Shown: positions 18,051-30,685, counted from the first letter of the stretch. The stretch is 36,315 bases of DNA from Gemmiger sp. An87 (GCF_002159185.1 NZ_NFHD01000033.1:1-36315), one strand, 5' to 3'. A program made the numbers and translations. The notes: a model not told the origin generated them from the letters alone.

Positions 18051-19235
18051 TTATTCTTGCTGTTGTTTGCGCAGGCGCCGGTAAAACAGCCACGCCCCCA
18101 GCGGGAACAGTGCTGCCGCGCCTACTGCAGCCCGCAGCGCTGTCTGCTGGGAAAAGCCCGCCGCCAGCAGGGCATCCGCCCCAACACCGGTAAGCCAGCC
18201 ACTCAGCGAAGCGCCCAGGTCACCTCCGGCGCTGAGCAGAGCAAACATGGAAGCTCCGGCCAGCGGCATCTTCCGGGATGCCACCACCAGCGTGCCCGGC
18301 CACAGCCCCGCCACGAACAGGCCGGTGACAGCACAGGCCACCACCGCTGCCGCAGGCAAAGCAGCTGCCGTCAGGTAGCAGCCCGCAGCCAGCAGAGCAC
18401 TGGCCCCCAGCACCCGGGGTAAATCCCACCGGTCGCCCCAGAGCCCCAGCAGGGTGCGGCCCAGACCCATCATCAGGGCAAAGCCGCACATGCCCGCCAC
18501 GTCGCCGAACAGCTTGGGAATGCCCAGGCCCAGGTCCAAAAAAGAAGAGGCGTACTGGGCCATGGTGACCTCTGCCGCCGCACCGAACACGATGGCGCCC
18601 AGTGCCAGCCAGAACACCCGCTGCCGGGCCAGACCCCGGATGGGCAGTGTTTCCTCCGGCGGCTTGTGATTCAGCGGCGCACGCAGGAACAGCAGCAGGT
18701 CCGCCGCGGGCAGCAGCATCCACCCCAGCACAATGGCCTGCCAGGGCACGCCCAGCGCCAGCGCGGCGGTGGTCACCAGCACCGTTGCCGCCTGCCCCCA
18801 GCAGTACATGGAATGAAGCAGCGCCATGGCCCGGGTCTTTTCCTCGCCGGGCAATGCGTCCACAATGGGGCTGAGCAGCAGCTCCAGCAATCCCCCCGCG
18901 CCGGAGAAGATCACCGTGCCCGCAAAAAAGCCCACCAGCGGATGGGCCGGGAACAGCAGCGGCGCAGCGGCGAACACGCCCAGCCCCACCAGGCTCAGCA
19001 CCCCGGCCCCCAGCACAAAGGGCCGGAATCCGTGCCGGTCCACCGCCTTGCTGAATGCTACGTCCGCCCCCACCTGGGTCACAAAATTGGTGAGCACCAG
19101 AAAACCCAGTGCCCCATAGCTGAGCCCGTATTCCCGCAGCAGCACCGCAAACAGCACCGGCGTCAGGTTGATCAGCGCCGCCTGGGTGATGCTGCCCAGG
19201 TAGCAGGCATACACCGTGGTTTTATAACTGCGCAT
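18051..19235 (-). CDS. Major facilitator superfamily transporter
   Basis: A 394-residue membrane protein with 11-12 predicted helices, opening with a typical MFS helix 1 (YACYLGSITQAALINLTPVL). The loop after helix 2 reads VGADVAFSKAVDRHGFRPFV, the MFS motif A region (usually GxLxDrxGrr). The fold resembles the fucose/glucose permease (FucP-like) group, which would fit a sugar link with the ROK regulator, but this is tentative. The ATG at 19235 is chosen for GGAGACGAGGG upstream. The start lies 14 bases inside the ROK gene, so the two are expressed together. Confidence 0.85.
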   Translation of the reverse strand: MRSYKTTVYACYLGSITQAALINLTPVLFAVLLREYGLSYGALGFLVLTNFVTQVGADVAFSKAVDRHGFRPFVLGAGVLSLVGLGVFAAAPLLFPAHPLVGFFAGTVIFSGAGGLLELLLSPIVDALPGEEKTRAMALLHSMYCWGQAATVLVTTAALALGVPWQAIVLGWMLLPAADLLLFLRAPLNHKPPEETLPIRGLARQRVFWLALGAIVFGAAAEVTMAQYASSFLDLGLGIPKLFGDVAGMCGFALMMGLGRTLLGLWGDRWDLPRVLGASALLAAGCYLTAAALPAAAVVACAVTGLFVAGLWPGTLVVASRKMPLAGASMFALLSAGGDLGASLSGWLTGVGADALLAAGFSQQTALRAAVGAAALFPLGAWLFYRRLRKQQQE

Positions 19236-20256
19236 TCCCTCGTCTCCTTTCCTGCGGCTCCCGCAGACCGCCGCCCGGGTACAAAAGATCCATGGCAAGG
19301 CGGGTCAGCCCGGCCAGATAGTCCTGCCGGTATTCCCGGGAAATATAAACCCGGGGCACCGCCTGGGCGGGCAGATACCGCCCACAGGCCTGCTCCAGCT
19401 GTCCGCCGCTTTGCAGGTATGGTGTTTCGTAGACCACCAGCTCCTCCGGATTCAAAAAAACACAGGCGCTGGCCACCAGCCGGGCAAAGTAGTCCACCGG
19501 GTCCACTCCCGTAAGCCCTCGCAGCGCCGCCTGCTGCATGGTTTCCTCGCCCCGGCCGGGCAGGTAGCCCACCTCGCCCACCAGGCCCGCAAATCCACTC
19601 AGCGGCTTGCCATGTACCAGCACGCCGCAGCCGGGGCCGTTTTCAGAAAGGTGAAGGCAGACTGCGCTTTCTCGATCCAGCCAGCCCCGTCGGGCCGCCA
19701 TCCCATAGACCGCCGCCCGCATATTATTTTCCACTGCGGCAGGCAGGCCGCTGGCCGCTTCCAGTTCCGCCTGCAGTTCCCGCCCTGCCAGCTCGTCGTA
19801 TCGGTCGATGTAGAGCACCCGGCCCTCGGCCACGCCGCCGGGCACCCCCACCGCCAGCGCTGCCAGCGCAGGATAGGCCCGGCGCAGCCGCTCGGTCACC
19901 GCCAGAATGGTGGACACATAGCCGCCCTCCTCCGGCCCGCAGCTGCCGGAGCACACCGGATTGCCCAGCGCGTCCGCCACCGCCCAGCAGAGGGTGCCGT
20001 CCTCAAAAAAGAGGGTAAGCGCGTAGGCGCTGGCCTCATTGAAGCGGTAGCGCATGGGCCGGCGCCCGCCGGCGCCCGTCTCCAGTCCGGCCTCCAGCAC
20101 CACGCCCTGCTCCACCAGCTCGTCCACCAGCTTGCCCACGGTGGGAAAGCTCAGCCCGCAGGCCTCCGCCAGCTCCTGCTTGGTGACCACCCGGCCCTGC
20201 CGCAGCACCTGGATCACCTGCCGCTCGTTTGCACTTTTTACCGCCCGGGTAAACAT
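19222..20256 (-). CDS. ROK family transcriptional regulator (NagC/XylR type)
   Basis: A 344-residue protein. Residues 1-70 form a winged helix-turn-helix (VTKQELAEACGLSFPTVGKL). The remainder is a ROK sugar-kinase-like domain with LAVGVPGGV and ENNMRAAVYG. The cysteine-rich zinc motif CxCGxxGC that typifies ROK proteins is missing; the corresponding stretch is VGEVGYLPGRGEE. The kinase-type Asp is also not obvious, so it should be a ligand-sensing regulator and not an enzyme. It likely binds the TTTTAAAA repeats at its own promoter and controls itself and the MFS gene that overlaps it. Confidence 0.87.
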   Translation of the reverse strand: MFTRAVKSANERQVIQVLRQGRVVTKQELAEACGLSFPTVGKLVDELVEQGVVLEAGLETGAGGRRPMRYRFNEASAYALTLFFEDGTLCWAVADALGNPVCSGSCGPEEGGYVSTILAVTERLRRAYPALAALAVGVPGGVAEGRVLYIDRYDELAGRELQAELEAASGLPAAVENNMRAAVYGMAARRGWLDRESAVCLHLSENGPGCGVLVHGKPLSGFAGLVGEVGYLPGRGEETMQQAALRGLTGVDPVDYFARLVASACVFLNPEELVVYETPYLQSGGQLEQACGRYLPAQAVPRVYISREYRQDYLAGLTRLAMDLLYPGGGLREPQERRRGNAQL

Positions 20257-20275
20257 GCGGCCTCTCTCCTCTCAT

Positions 20276-20332
20276 TTTTAAAACAATTTTAAAATATAGT
20301 TAAATAATATTCCATTCTGCCGCCCTTGTCAA
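20276..20332 (-). promoter_or_regulatory. ROK-MFS promoter with duplicated operator half-sites
   Basis: Minus strand TTGACA (20332-20327), 17 bases, TATTAT (20309-20304) is a strong promoter. Just downstream lie two copies of the palindrome TTTTAAAA (20276-20283 and 20287-20294) separated by CAA, in an AT-rich island. ROK regulators such as NagC and XylR bind AT-rich sites of this kind; autorepression is inferred. Confidence 0.7.
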
Positions 20333-20344
20333 GAAAAACTGATA

Positions 20345-20376
20345 TTGATAAAAGAAAAGTCCCGGCCAAGGCCGGG
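20345..20376 (-). terminator. Intrinsic terminator of the metallophosphoesterase gene
   Basis: CCCGGCC-AA-GGCCGGG (20361-20376) forms a compact stem, extended by AAG/CTT pairs. On the minus strand ACTTTTCTTTT follows. It lies 18 bases past the stop codon. Confidence 0.8.
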
Positions 20377-20393
20377 GCTTTCCTGCTCTTTTT

Positions 20394-21647
20394 TCAGTAT
20401 TCTATGGTGGCCTGGTTGTGGTTCACCGCCGGTTCCTGCCGCATGCTCTCCACATAATCGGCATAAAAGGCGCCGGACTCCTGCCACACATCAAACATCG
20501 GGTCCTCCCGGTCATAGCGGTCCGGCCTACCCTGGAAGTAGTCCAAATTCACCTGAGCAAAGAAATCCGCCATTTCCTCGCCGTTCTCCGCCTTCTGCAG
20601 CCAGCCGATCACCTTGCCCCGGTTTACCTGGCGGAAAAAGTCCGCCGAGTAGGTGGCAAAATCCAACAGGTTTTCGTCGGTGCTTCCCTGCTCTTTTGCC
20701 CAGCCGGACACATCCACCGGCACCGTCTGGTAGTCCATCCGGTGGGGCCGCACCATCAGTCGGGCGTACTGGTTGGGCGATACCGCCAGCGATCCGGTGG
20801 CCGCTTCAAAAAATCCGTTTTCGCTTTTGGCGGTGTGCTGCATGTGGATGTGGCCGCTCAGGTTGCAGATCACATCATACTCCTCATATAAAGCCAGCAG
20901 CTCCTCTGCGCCGCCCATCACAAAGCCTGCGCTGATCACTTCACTGTGGGCCAGCAGGTTCTGGTGGCTCACGGCGATCACCTGGGCACCCGCCTGCCGG
21001 GCCTCCTCCAGCTGAGCCTTCACCCAGTCCAGCGTTTCGGGCTCCAATACACCCTCACTGCCCAGCGTGTTCACATCCACCATCAGCACCCGCAGCTCAT
21101 CGCTCAGCGGGTACACATAGCTCAGGGATTCCTCGTCCCGGGCGCTGGCTCCGTTGTAGCCGAATTCCGCGTATACCTCATCAAACTGGGCCGGCTTCAG
21201 GTTTTCCACCGGTTCGTAGGTCTTGCCGGTGAAGCGCACCGCATAGCCGCTGTTCAGGTCGTGGTTGCCCGGTATGACCAGCACCGGGATGTCCGCTTCG
21301 GTGACCCGGCGCAGCTTTTGGGCCAGATCCAGATGGCTTTGCTTTTCCCCGTTCAAAGTCAGGTCGCCCGAGAGGATCAGCGCCGCAGGCTTCTCCCGGA
21401 TGACCTGCTCCACAAAGGCGTCGGTCAGCTCGTCGATGTAGGCCAGTGCCTTGCCGTCACCGTTCAGGATGGTCTTTTCAAAGCATGCTCCGTGGTCGTT
21501 CAACTCCGGCGAAAGATAGTGCAGGTCCGTCGCCAGCAAAATCTTTGTGCCCCGGCTTCCATGCCAGATAACCCCGGCCACCGCCAGCAGCACCAGCAAA
21601 AGCACCGTTACCCCTGCCAGCACCCACCGGACTCTGCGCTGTTTCAT
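20394..21647 (-). CDS. Membrane-anchored calcineurin-like metallophosphoesterase
   Basis: A 417-residue protein with an N-terminal membrane segment (9-28) after a basic stretch, so the enzyme domain lies outside the cytoplasm. The dimetal site of the calcineurin superfamily is complete: DLH (41-43), GDLTLNGE (94-101), GNHD (127-130), a His in AVSHQN, and GHIH in the second half. It hydrolyses a phosphoester that cannot be identified from sequence; relatives act on cyclic nucleotides, phospholipid headgroups or cell-wall intermediates. It is a single-gene transcript between two terminators. Confidence 0.88.
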   Translation of the reverse strand: MKQRRVRWVLAGVTVLLLVLLAVAGVIWHGSRGTKILLATDLHYLSPELNDHGACFEKTILNGDGKALAYIDELTDAFVEQVIREKPAALILSGDLTLNGEKQSHLDLAQKLRRVTEADIPVLVIPGNHDLNSGYAVRFTGKTYEPVENLKPAQFDEVYAEFGYNGASARDEESLSYVYPLSDELRVLMVDVNTLGSEGVLEPETLDWVKAQLEEARQAGAQVIAVSHQNLLAHSEVISAGFVMGGAEELLALYEEYDVICNLSGHIHMQHTAKSENGFFEAATGSLAVSPNQYARLMVRPHRMDYQTVPVDVSGWAKEQGSTDENLLDFATYSADFFRQVNRGKVIGWLQKAENGEEMADFFAQVNLDYFQGRPDRYDREDPMFDVWQESGAFYADYVESMRQEPAVNHNQATIEY

Positions 21648-21685
21648 ATCCGTTTCCTCCTTGCCTTGTTGCCTGTTTTATCCGC

Positions 21686-21721
21686 AAAAAAAGCAGGCCC
21701 TGCCAGAAAGGCAGGGCCTGC
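21686..21721 (-). terminator. Intrinsic terminator of the ATP synthase operon
   Basis: GCAGGCCCTGCC (21693-21704), loop of five, GGCAGGGCCTGC (21710-21721) is a perfect 12-pair stem followed by seven T on the minus strand, 18 bases after the atpC stop. Confidence 0.95.
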
Positions 21722-21738
21722 CGCAATCACTGGTTTTG

Positions 21739-24430
<2,692 letters not shown>

Positions 24431-24443
24431 TGGGATCTCCTCC

Positions 24444-25970
<1,527 letters not shown>

Positions 25971-25974
25971 TCAC

Positions 25975-26511
25975 TTATACCGTGGCGGCCAGGCTGCGGC
26001 GCAGTGCGTCCAGACGGGCCTGCACCGTGCCGTCGAACTCGGCGCCGCCCATCTCCAGGCGCACGCCGCCCAGGCAGGCCGGGTCCACCTTCACCGCAAG
26101 CTGTACCGTTTTGCCGGTGAGCTTGTTCAGCTTTTCGGTCAGAGCCGTCTTCTGGGCCTCGCTCAGCGGCACTGCCGCCACCGCCGTCGCCTCCAGAATG
26201 CCGTGGGCTTCGTTGTAGCGGGCCCGGTATTCCTTGCGGCAGTCACGCAGGGCTCGGATCTGGCCCCGCTCGGTCAAAATCTTCAAAAAATTCAACAGGT
26301 ACGGCTGGATGCGCCCGCGCAGCGCCTCGTCCAGCGCCTGACAGCGCTGGGCTTTGGGCACGCTGGGCAGCGCCAGCAGCTTTTCGTAGTCCGGCCAGGC
26401 GGCAAGCAACTGCTCCACCTGCTCCAGCTCGTCCAGCATTTCGGCCTCCAGCCCTTCCTCGACGGCCAGCTCATACAGCGCGCCGCCGTATATGGTGCCG
26501 ATCTTGGTCAT
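25975..26511 (-). CDS. atpH: ATP synthase F1 delta subunit
   Basis: A 178-residue peripheral-stalk subunit that ties F1 to the b dimer. It starts with the family opening IYGGALYELAVEEGL and ends with the conserved GGVRLEMGGAEFDGTVQARL. The start overlaps the atpF stop by four bases. Confidence 0.94.
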   Translation of the reverse strand: MTKIGTIYGGALYELAVEEGLEAEMLDELEQVEQLLAAWPDYEKLLALPSVPKAQRCQALDEALRGRIQPYLLNFLKILTERGQIRALRDCRKEYRARYNEAHGILEATAVAAVPLSEAQKTALTEKLNKLTGKTVQLAVKVDPACLGGVRLEMGGAEFDGTVQARLDALRRSLAATV

Positions 26512-27014
26512 GAGGCGTCTCCTACCTTCTCGATGAATTCATCGATCAGCTGCTGGTGATCCTTCTCCTGGATCTCCCGTTCCACCACCTTGCTGGCGAT
26601 GGCCATAGCCATGCCGCCGATCTCGTCCTTCACCTCGTTCAGCGCCTTCTTGCGCTGCTGCTCGATCTCCTCGCCCGCCTTGCGCTTGAGCTCAGCGGCC
26701 TGGGCACGGGCGGCGTTCAGTGTCTCCTCGCTGTTGCGGGCGGCGGTCTGGCTGGCCTGATTCAGCAGCCGGGCTGCCTCCTCCTTGGCGCCTGCCAGGC
26801 TCTTCTCATATTCCGCCTGCATCGCCTCGGCCTGTTCCTTGGCCTGTTTCGCGTCGGCAAGCATGGCGTCCGCCCTGCGCTGGCGCTCGTTCAAAATCTT
26901 CTGCACGGGCTTGAACAGGAAATGCTTGACCAGCAGGGTGAGGATCAGCAGGTTGCCCAGCATGAAGATCATATGCCAGGGTGTCAGCGTCACCAAATCT
27001 TTAAACTGTTGCAA
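26508..27014 (-). CDS. atpF: ATP synthase Fo b subunit
   Basis: A 168-residue stator subunit. One membrane helix (about 14-34, MIFMLGNLLILTLLVKHFLF) is followed by a long charged coiled coil rich in Ala, Glu, Lys and Gln. The start is TTG (27014-27012) with AAAGGGG eight bases upstream; the nearby ATG is out of frame and soon meets a stop. Confidence 0.94.
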   Translation of the reverse strand: MQQFKDLVTLTPWHMIFMLGNLLILTLLVKHFLFKPVQKILNERQRRADAMLADAKQAKEQAEAMQAEYEKSLAGAKEEAARLLNQASQTAARNSEETLNAARAQAAELKRKAGEEIEQQRKKALNEVKDEIGGMAMAIASKVVEREIQEKDHQQLIDEFIEKVGDAS

Positions 27015-27051
27015 TGGTCATTCCCCTTTCTGGCTGGCTTACGGGCCAAAA

Positions 27052-27330
<279 letters not shown>

Positions 27331-27368
27331 CTAAAAAATGTTCAAATGGAATCGCTTTGGGGTTATCT

Positions 27369-27398
27369 GCCCCGGCCGCTGCCTGCGGGCCGCGGGGC
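27369..27398 (-). other. GC-rich stem-loop between atpB and atpE
   Basis: GCCCC-GC-GGCC and GGCC-GGGGC pair around a ten-base loop in the minus-strand RNA, in the 121-base gap before atpE. No T run follows. It may protect or set a processing end for the atpE-proximal mRNA, helping make the c subunit in excess of the others. Confidence 0.5.
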
Positions 27399-27439
27399 AC
27401 TTCGATCACGGCGGTCAGCCGCAATGGAATTCAAAAAAC

Positions 27440-28204
27440 TTACTCGTCGGTCTGGGCTGCATTTGCAATGTACAGCATGGTCAGCATACAGAAGATGAAT
27501 GCCTGCATCAGGCTGCTGAACAGATCGAAATACACCGACAGAATCGCCGGAATGCCCAGCTGGAACAGCGGGATCAGGCTGAGGATTTCGCCCAGTGCGC
27601 CGGGCAGCAGCCCGAACACCGCCTGACTCAATACCGCCAGCGCCGCATAGACCAGCGTACTGATCACGCCGCCGGACATGATGTTGCCGAAATGACGGAA
27701 CGCCATCGAGATGGGAGTGGCCAGCTCACTGATAATGTTGAAGGGGGTAAACACCGGGATGGGTGTGGTAAAGCCCTTCAGATAGCCGCCCACACCGTTG
27801 GTTCGGATCTTGGTGTAGGTGATCATCACAAACACCAGCAGCGCCCAGGACAGCTCGGTGGACAGATCGCTGGTGGCGGGATAAAGCCCCACCAGACTGG
27901 ACAGACTGCACAGCGCGGAATAACTGAACAGCGCACCGATAAACGGAGCAAAGTAAGCGTATTTTTCGCCCATGTTGCCATTCACGAAATTCTGGCAGGT
28001 GGTCACCAGCAGCTCAGCCACTGCCTGCTTTTTGCTGATGTTCTCCACCGTGAGCCCACGGCCCAGCCACCAGCACAGGATGCCGATCAGCGCCAGGATA
28101 ATCCAGGCATCCACCAGGCTTGCTGTGATCTGCAGCTTACCCAAAAGCGGCACCGACCAGCTGGATTCCCAGTAGATCTGCGGGCCGTTGATCGAAACGT
28201 TCAT
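27440..28204 (-). CDS. atpB: ATP synthase Fo a subunit
   Basis: A 254-residue membrane protein with five or six helices that forms the ion half-channels. The essential Arg lies in PISMAFRHFGNIMSGGVIST. The N-terminal part WAWIILALIGILCWWLGRGL-like segment and the C-terminal helices are typical of clostridial a subunits. It overlaps the atpI stop by four bases. Confidence 0.95.
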   Translation of the reverse strand: MNVSINGPQIYWESSWSVPLLGKLQITASLVDAWIILALIGILCWWLGRGLTVENISKKQAVAELLVTTCQNFVNGNMGEKYAYFAPFIGALFSYSALCSLSSLVGLYPATSDLSTELSWALLVFVMITYTKIRTNGVGGYLKGFTTPIPVFTPFNIISELATPISMAFRHFGNIMSGGVISTLVYAALAVLSQAVFGLLPGALGEILSLIPLFQLGIPAILSVYFDLFSSLMQAFIFCMLTMLYIANAAQTDE

Positions 28205-28635
28205 TCCTTTGCGTTCCCCCCTTCATTCAAGGGCAGCGTATCGCCCTTTTCCTTGTGATACATTCCGGTGGCCTGCATAACCCCGATGGTAAGCCGGGGC
28301 ATCAGCAGGGGCACAAGCGCCGCCACCCAGTTGAAAAACGGAACGGCCAGCGCCACAATCAGCCACACCACCATCAGCAGCATACGCATGTTGTAGGAAA
28401 ACTGCATCCACTTGCGGGCCCGGTCCTCCGGCTGGCCATCGGCCACCTTCTGCACCGTCAGTCCCAGCAGAAAGAAGTTTCCCACCGCAATCGCGCCGCC
28501 CAGAATACCGCTCACCGCCACTCCGGCGCTGAAATACCCCAGAACAGCGAACACCACCAGCATAACGGCCACGCCCACGGCAGTGCCCAGCGCGATATGC
28601 CCGGTCTCTTTTTTTACAGCAGGTGCTATCTTCAT
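28201..28635 (-). CDS. atpI: ATP synthase subunit I family protein
   Basis: A 144-residue protein with four predicted membrane helices in two hairpins, placed directly before atpB and overlapping it by four bases. The position, size and pattern (VSGILGGAIAVGNFFLLGL, then RMLLMVVWLIVALAV) fit the AtpI family, which helps assemble the c ring in several bacteria. Sequence conservation of AtpI is low, so the name rests partly on context. Confidence 0.8.
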   Translation of the reverse strand: MKIAPAVKKETGHIALGTAVGVAVMLVVFAVLGYFSAGVAVSGILGGAIAVGNFFLLGLTVQKVADGQPEDRARKWMQFSYNMRMLLMVVWLIVALAVPFFNWVAALVPLLMPRLTIGVMQATGMYHKEKGDTLPLNEGGNAKE

Positions 28636-28655
28636 AGAACGTCCTCTCTCTTTTG

Positions 28656-28913
28656 TTATAAATGCCGGTTAAAGGCTGGCGGAGCCTTTTTGCGGGAAGC
28701 CTTGCGCTGCATATAGCGGTAAAACCCCCACACGCTGGCACCCGAGCCGCCGAAGCCCAGCACCAGCGCAGGCAGCATTACCCACATGGGCAGCCCTGCT
28801 CGGGCCGAAAGCCACCAGGCGGCACCGGCGCATAAAAGCGGCGGCGCAGTGACCGAGATTCCCAATTGAGTCAGCCAGGCAATATCCTGCATGACTTTCA
28901 TCCAACTTTTCAC
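28656..28913 (-). CDS. atpZ: AtpZ-like small membrane protein
   Basis: An 85-residue protein with two membrane helices (about 11-33 and 38-60) and a basic C-terminal tail. The stretch WLTQLGISVTAPPLLCAGAA followed by a Gly-rich second helix ending in Gly-Phe-Tyr-Arg is the AtpZ/AtpQ pattern (F0F1-ATPase subunit family). The GTG at 28913 is chosen because AAGGAG lies seven bases upstream; the frame extends further but without a ribosome site. It is the first gene of the operon. Confidence 0.78.
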   Translation of the reverse strand: MKSWMKVMQDIAWLTQLGISVTAPPLLCAGAAWWLSARAGLPMWVMLPALVLGFGGSGASVWGFYRYMQRKASRKKAPPAFNRHL

Positions 28914-28970
28914 CGAGCCGCTCCTTTCGCCAGTCTTATATTGCAAATCTGGCACACAATCGTATAACAT

Positions 28971-28999
28971 AGTATACCAAAAAGCTTGCACAAGAACAA
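28971..28999 (-). promoter_or_regulatory. ATP synthase operon promoter, proximal
   Basis: Minus strand TTGTTC (28999-28994), 17 bases, TATACT (28976-28971), about 55 bases before the atpZ start. Confidence 0.6.
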
Positions 29000-29041
29000 T
29001 CTTTTTTGCTTTATTTTGATAAATTTACTTCCATATTACGA

Positions 29042-29069
29042 AGTATACCACACTCTTTCTCCAGAGCAA
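29042..29069 (-). promoter_or_regulatory. ATP synthase operon promoter, distal
   Basis: Minus strand TTGCTC (29069-29064), 16 bases, TATACT (29047-29042). The core GGTATACT is identical to that of the proximal promoter 71 bases away, suggesting tandem promoters. The 325-base divergent gap 28914-29238 otherwise holds AT-rich sequence, a small GCAAGA/TCTTGC repeat (29099-29120) and the plus-strand promoter at 29157-29185. Confidence 0.5.
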
Positions 29070-29156
29070 TCCGTCAAACTGTGCTTCGTGTCAAAAACGC
29101 AAGAAATCTAAAACTCTTGCCTCCTTTTACATATTTTCACGCAACTTTTGCGGGGT

Positions 29157-29185
29157 TTGTTCTTTTGATGTCTCTGTGATATAAT
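29157..29185 (+). promoter_or_regulatory. Promoter of the glycosyltransferase gene
   Basis: TTGTTC (29157-29162), 17 bases, TATAAT (29180-29185) preceded by TGA, giving an extended -10. It points away from the atp promoters. Confidence 0.75.
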
Positions 29186-29238
29186 AGATAATACCCATGC
29201 TGTGCAGCCGGGTTTTATCTGAGAAAGGCGGTATTCTC

Positions 29239-30186
29239 ATGCTTCTTTCCATCATTGTTCCCTGCTACAATGAGCAGGAATCTCTTCCCCTGTTTTATAA
29301 GGAGATCACCCGAGTCGCCTCAGAGATGAAACAAAGCCATGGTGCCGAGTTCGAGTTCATTTTTGTGGACGACGGCTCCAAGGACAGCACCCTTGCCATC
29401 GCCCGTGAGCTGCACCGGCAGGACAAACGGGTACGCTACATCAGCTTCTCCCGCAATTTTGGCAAGGAGGCAGGCATTCTGGCCGGCCTGCAGGCCGCCA
29501 AGGGCGATTACGTGGCTATGATGGATGCTGACCTTCAGGACCCGCCGGCTCTTCTGCCCCAGATGCTGGATGCACTTCTGCACGAAGATTACGACTGCGC
29601 CGCTACCCGCCGCACCACCCGCCAGGGTGAGCCGCCCATCCGCAGCTTTTTCGCCCGGATGTTCTACAAGCTCATCAACAAGATGAGCGATGCGGACATC
29701 GTGGATGGCGCGCGTGATTACCGACTGATGCGCCGGAGAATGGTGGATGCCATTCTGTCCATGCCGGAATACAACCGGTTTTCCAAGGGAATCTTTGGCT
29801 GGGTCGGCTTCAAGACCAAGTGGCTGGAATACGTAAATGTGGAGCGGGTGGCCGGCGAGACCAAGTGGAATTTCTGGAAGCTGTTCCTCTATTCGCTGGA
29901 GGGAATCATCGGCTTTTCCACCGCCCCGCTGGCCATTGCCAGCCTGATGGGCATGTTCTTCTGCCTGCTGGCTTTCGTGATGATTATCGTGATCATTGTC
30001 CGCACCCTTTTGTTCGGCGATCCCACCAGCGGGTGGCCCAGCATGGTGTGCATCATCTTTTTGTGCAGCGGTGTGCAGTTGTTCTGCATGGGTGTTCTTG
30101 GTCAGTATCTGGCCAAAACCTATCTGGAAACCAAGCACCGCCCGGTCTACATCACCCGGGAGACCGAAGAGGATCTGGACGGCTGA
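29239..30186 (+). CDS. Membrane-anchored family 2 glycosyltransferase (GtrB/DPM1-like)
   Basis: A 315-residue enzyme that should transfer a sugar from a nucleotide donor to undecaprenyl phosphate on the inner membrane face, supplying lipid-linked sugars for envelope glycans. Visible motifs: IIVPCYNEQESL (5-16), VDDGS (43-47), DADLQDPP (96-103) and RDYRLM near 168, then two C-terminal membrane helices separated by a short loop. This matches the GtrB/ArnC group. The ATG at 29239 has AAAGGCGG upstream; the frame is open 14 codons further without a better site. It is a single-gene transcript. Confidence 0.92.
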   Translation: MLLSIIVPCYNEQESLPLFYKEITRVASEMKQSHGAEFEFIFVDDGSKDSTLAIARELHRQDKRVRYISFSRNFGKEAGILAGLQAAKGDYVAMMDADLQDPPALLPQMLDALLHEDYDCAATRRTTRQGEPPIRSFFARMFYKLINKMSDADIVDGARDYRLMRRRMVDAILSMPEYNRFSKGIFGWVGFKTKWLEYVNVERVAGETKWNFWKLFLYSLEGIIGFSTAPLAIASLMGMFFCLLAFVMIIVIIVRTLLFGDPTSGWPSMVCIIFLCSGVQLFCMGVLGQYLAKTYLETKHRPVYITRETEEDLDG

Positions 30187-30234
30187 CCACCTGATTCACC
30201 GCAGCCGCCGGGCCTGATTGTTTTGCTTTTCTTC

Positions 30235-30263
30235 TTGGATGCACCCACGCATCCGATCATACT
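30235..30263 (+). promoter_or_regulatory. Possible promoter of the cobalamin riboswitch transcript
   Basis: TTGGAT (30235-30240), 17 bases, CATACT (30258-30263), which would start transcription just before the aptamer. TATAAA (30265-30270) overlaps as an alternative -10. A short GGATGC/GCATCC repeat spans the -35. Matches to consensus are modest. Confidence 0.45.
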
Positions 30264-30274
30264 TTATAAAAATC

Positions 30275-30449
30275 GAACGGCAGGTGTTCAGCCTGTCTGA
30301 ATGAAAAGGGAAACGGGTAATCAATCCCGTGCGGGACCGCCGCCGTGTGGGCCAGCGCCCCGGCCATCTGCCACTGTTCCGAAAGGAATGGGAAGGCCGG
30401 CCGGGCGCGCGCTTTAACGCTCACGAGCCGGAAGACCTGCCTGCCGTTC
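30275..30449 (+). promoter_or_regulatory. Cobalamin (B12) riboswitch aptamer
   Basis: The closing stem P1 is a perfect ten-pair helix, GAACGGCAGG (30275-30284) with CCTGCCGTTC (30440-30449). Inside are the conserved elements in order: AAAAGGGAAACGGGT near 30304, CGTGCGGGACCGCCGCC near 30328, GCCACTG near 30370, and the B12 box GAGCCGGAAGACCTGCC (30425-30441). With corrinoid bound it should switch off the transport operon downstream. The next gene starts 237 bases after the aptamer. Confidence 0.93.
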
Positions 30450-30585
30450 GCATCCATACCGGGAAGCCATCTTTTCCGGTGCGGGACCCCGCTTCGTGGA
30501 CGGACCAAACACGCGGCAGGGCGGCAGTACAGCCTGGGGGCATTACGCCTCACGGGGTCTTTTCTGTCGCACCTGTTCGCTGCTG

Positions 30586-30618
30586 CGCCGCTCCGCTTTG
30601 CCGGGGCGGCGTATTTTT
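30586..30618 (+). terminator. Riboswitch-controlled terminator
   Basis: CGCCGCTCCG (30586-30595), loop of six, CGGGGCGGCG (30602-30611) forms ten pairs (one T-G), then TATTTTTGTT. It lies 70 bases before the first gene of the B12 operon and fits the expression platform. A second candidate, GACCCCG (30485-30491) with CGGGGTC (30553-30559) followed by TTTTCT, competes with a local GCGGG/CCCGC hairpin. Confidence 0.8.
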
Positions 30619-30685
30619 GTTCTTTGCGGCAATCCGGCCGCATGGAAATAACCCCCTCATTCCAAATATTTCAGGAGGAACATTT

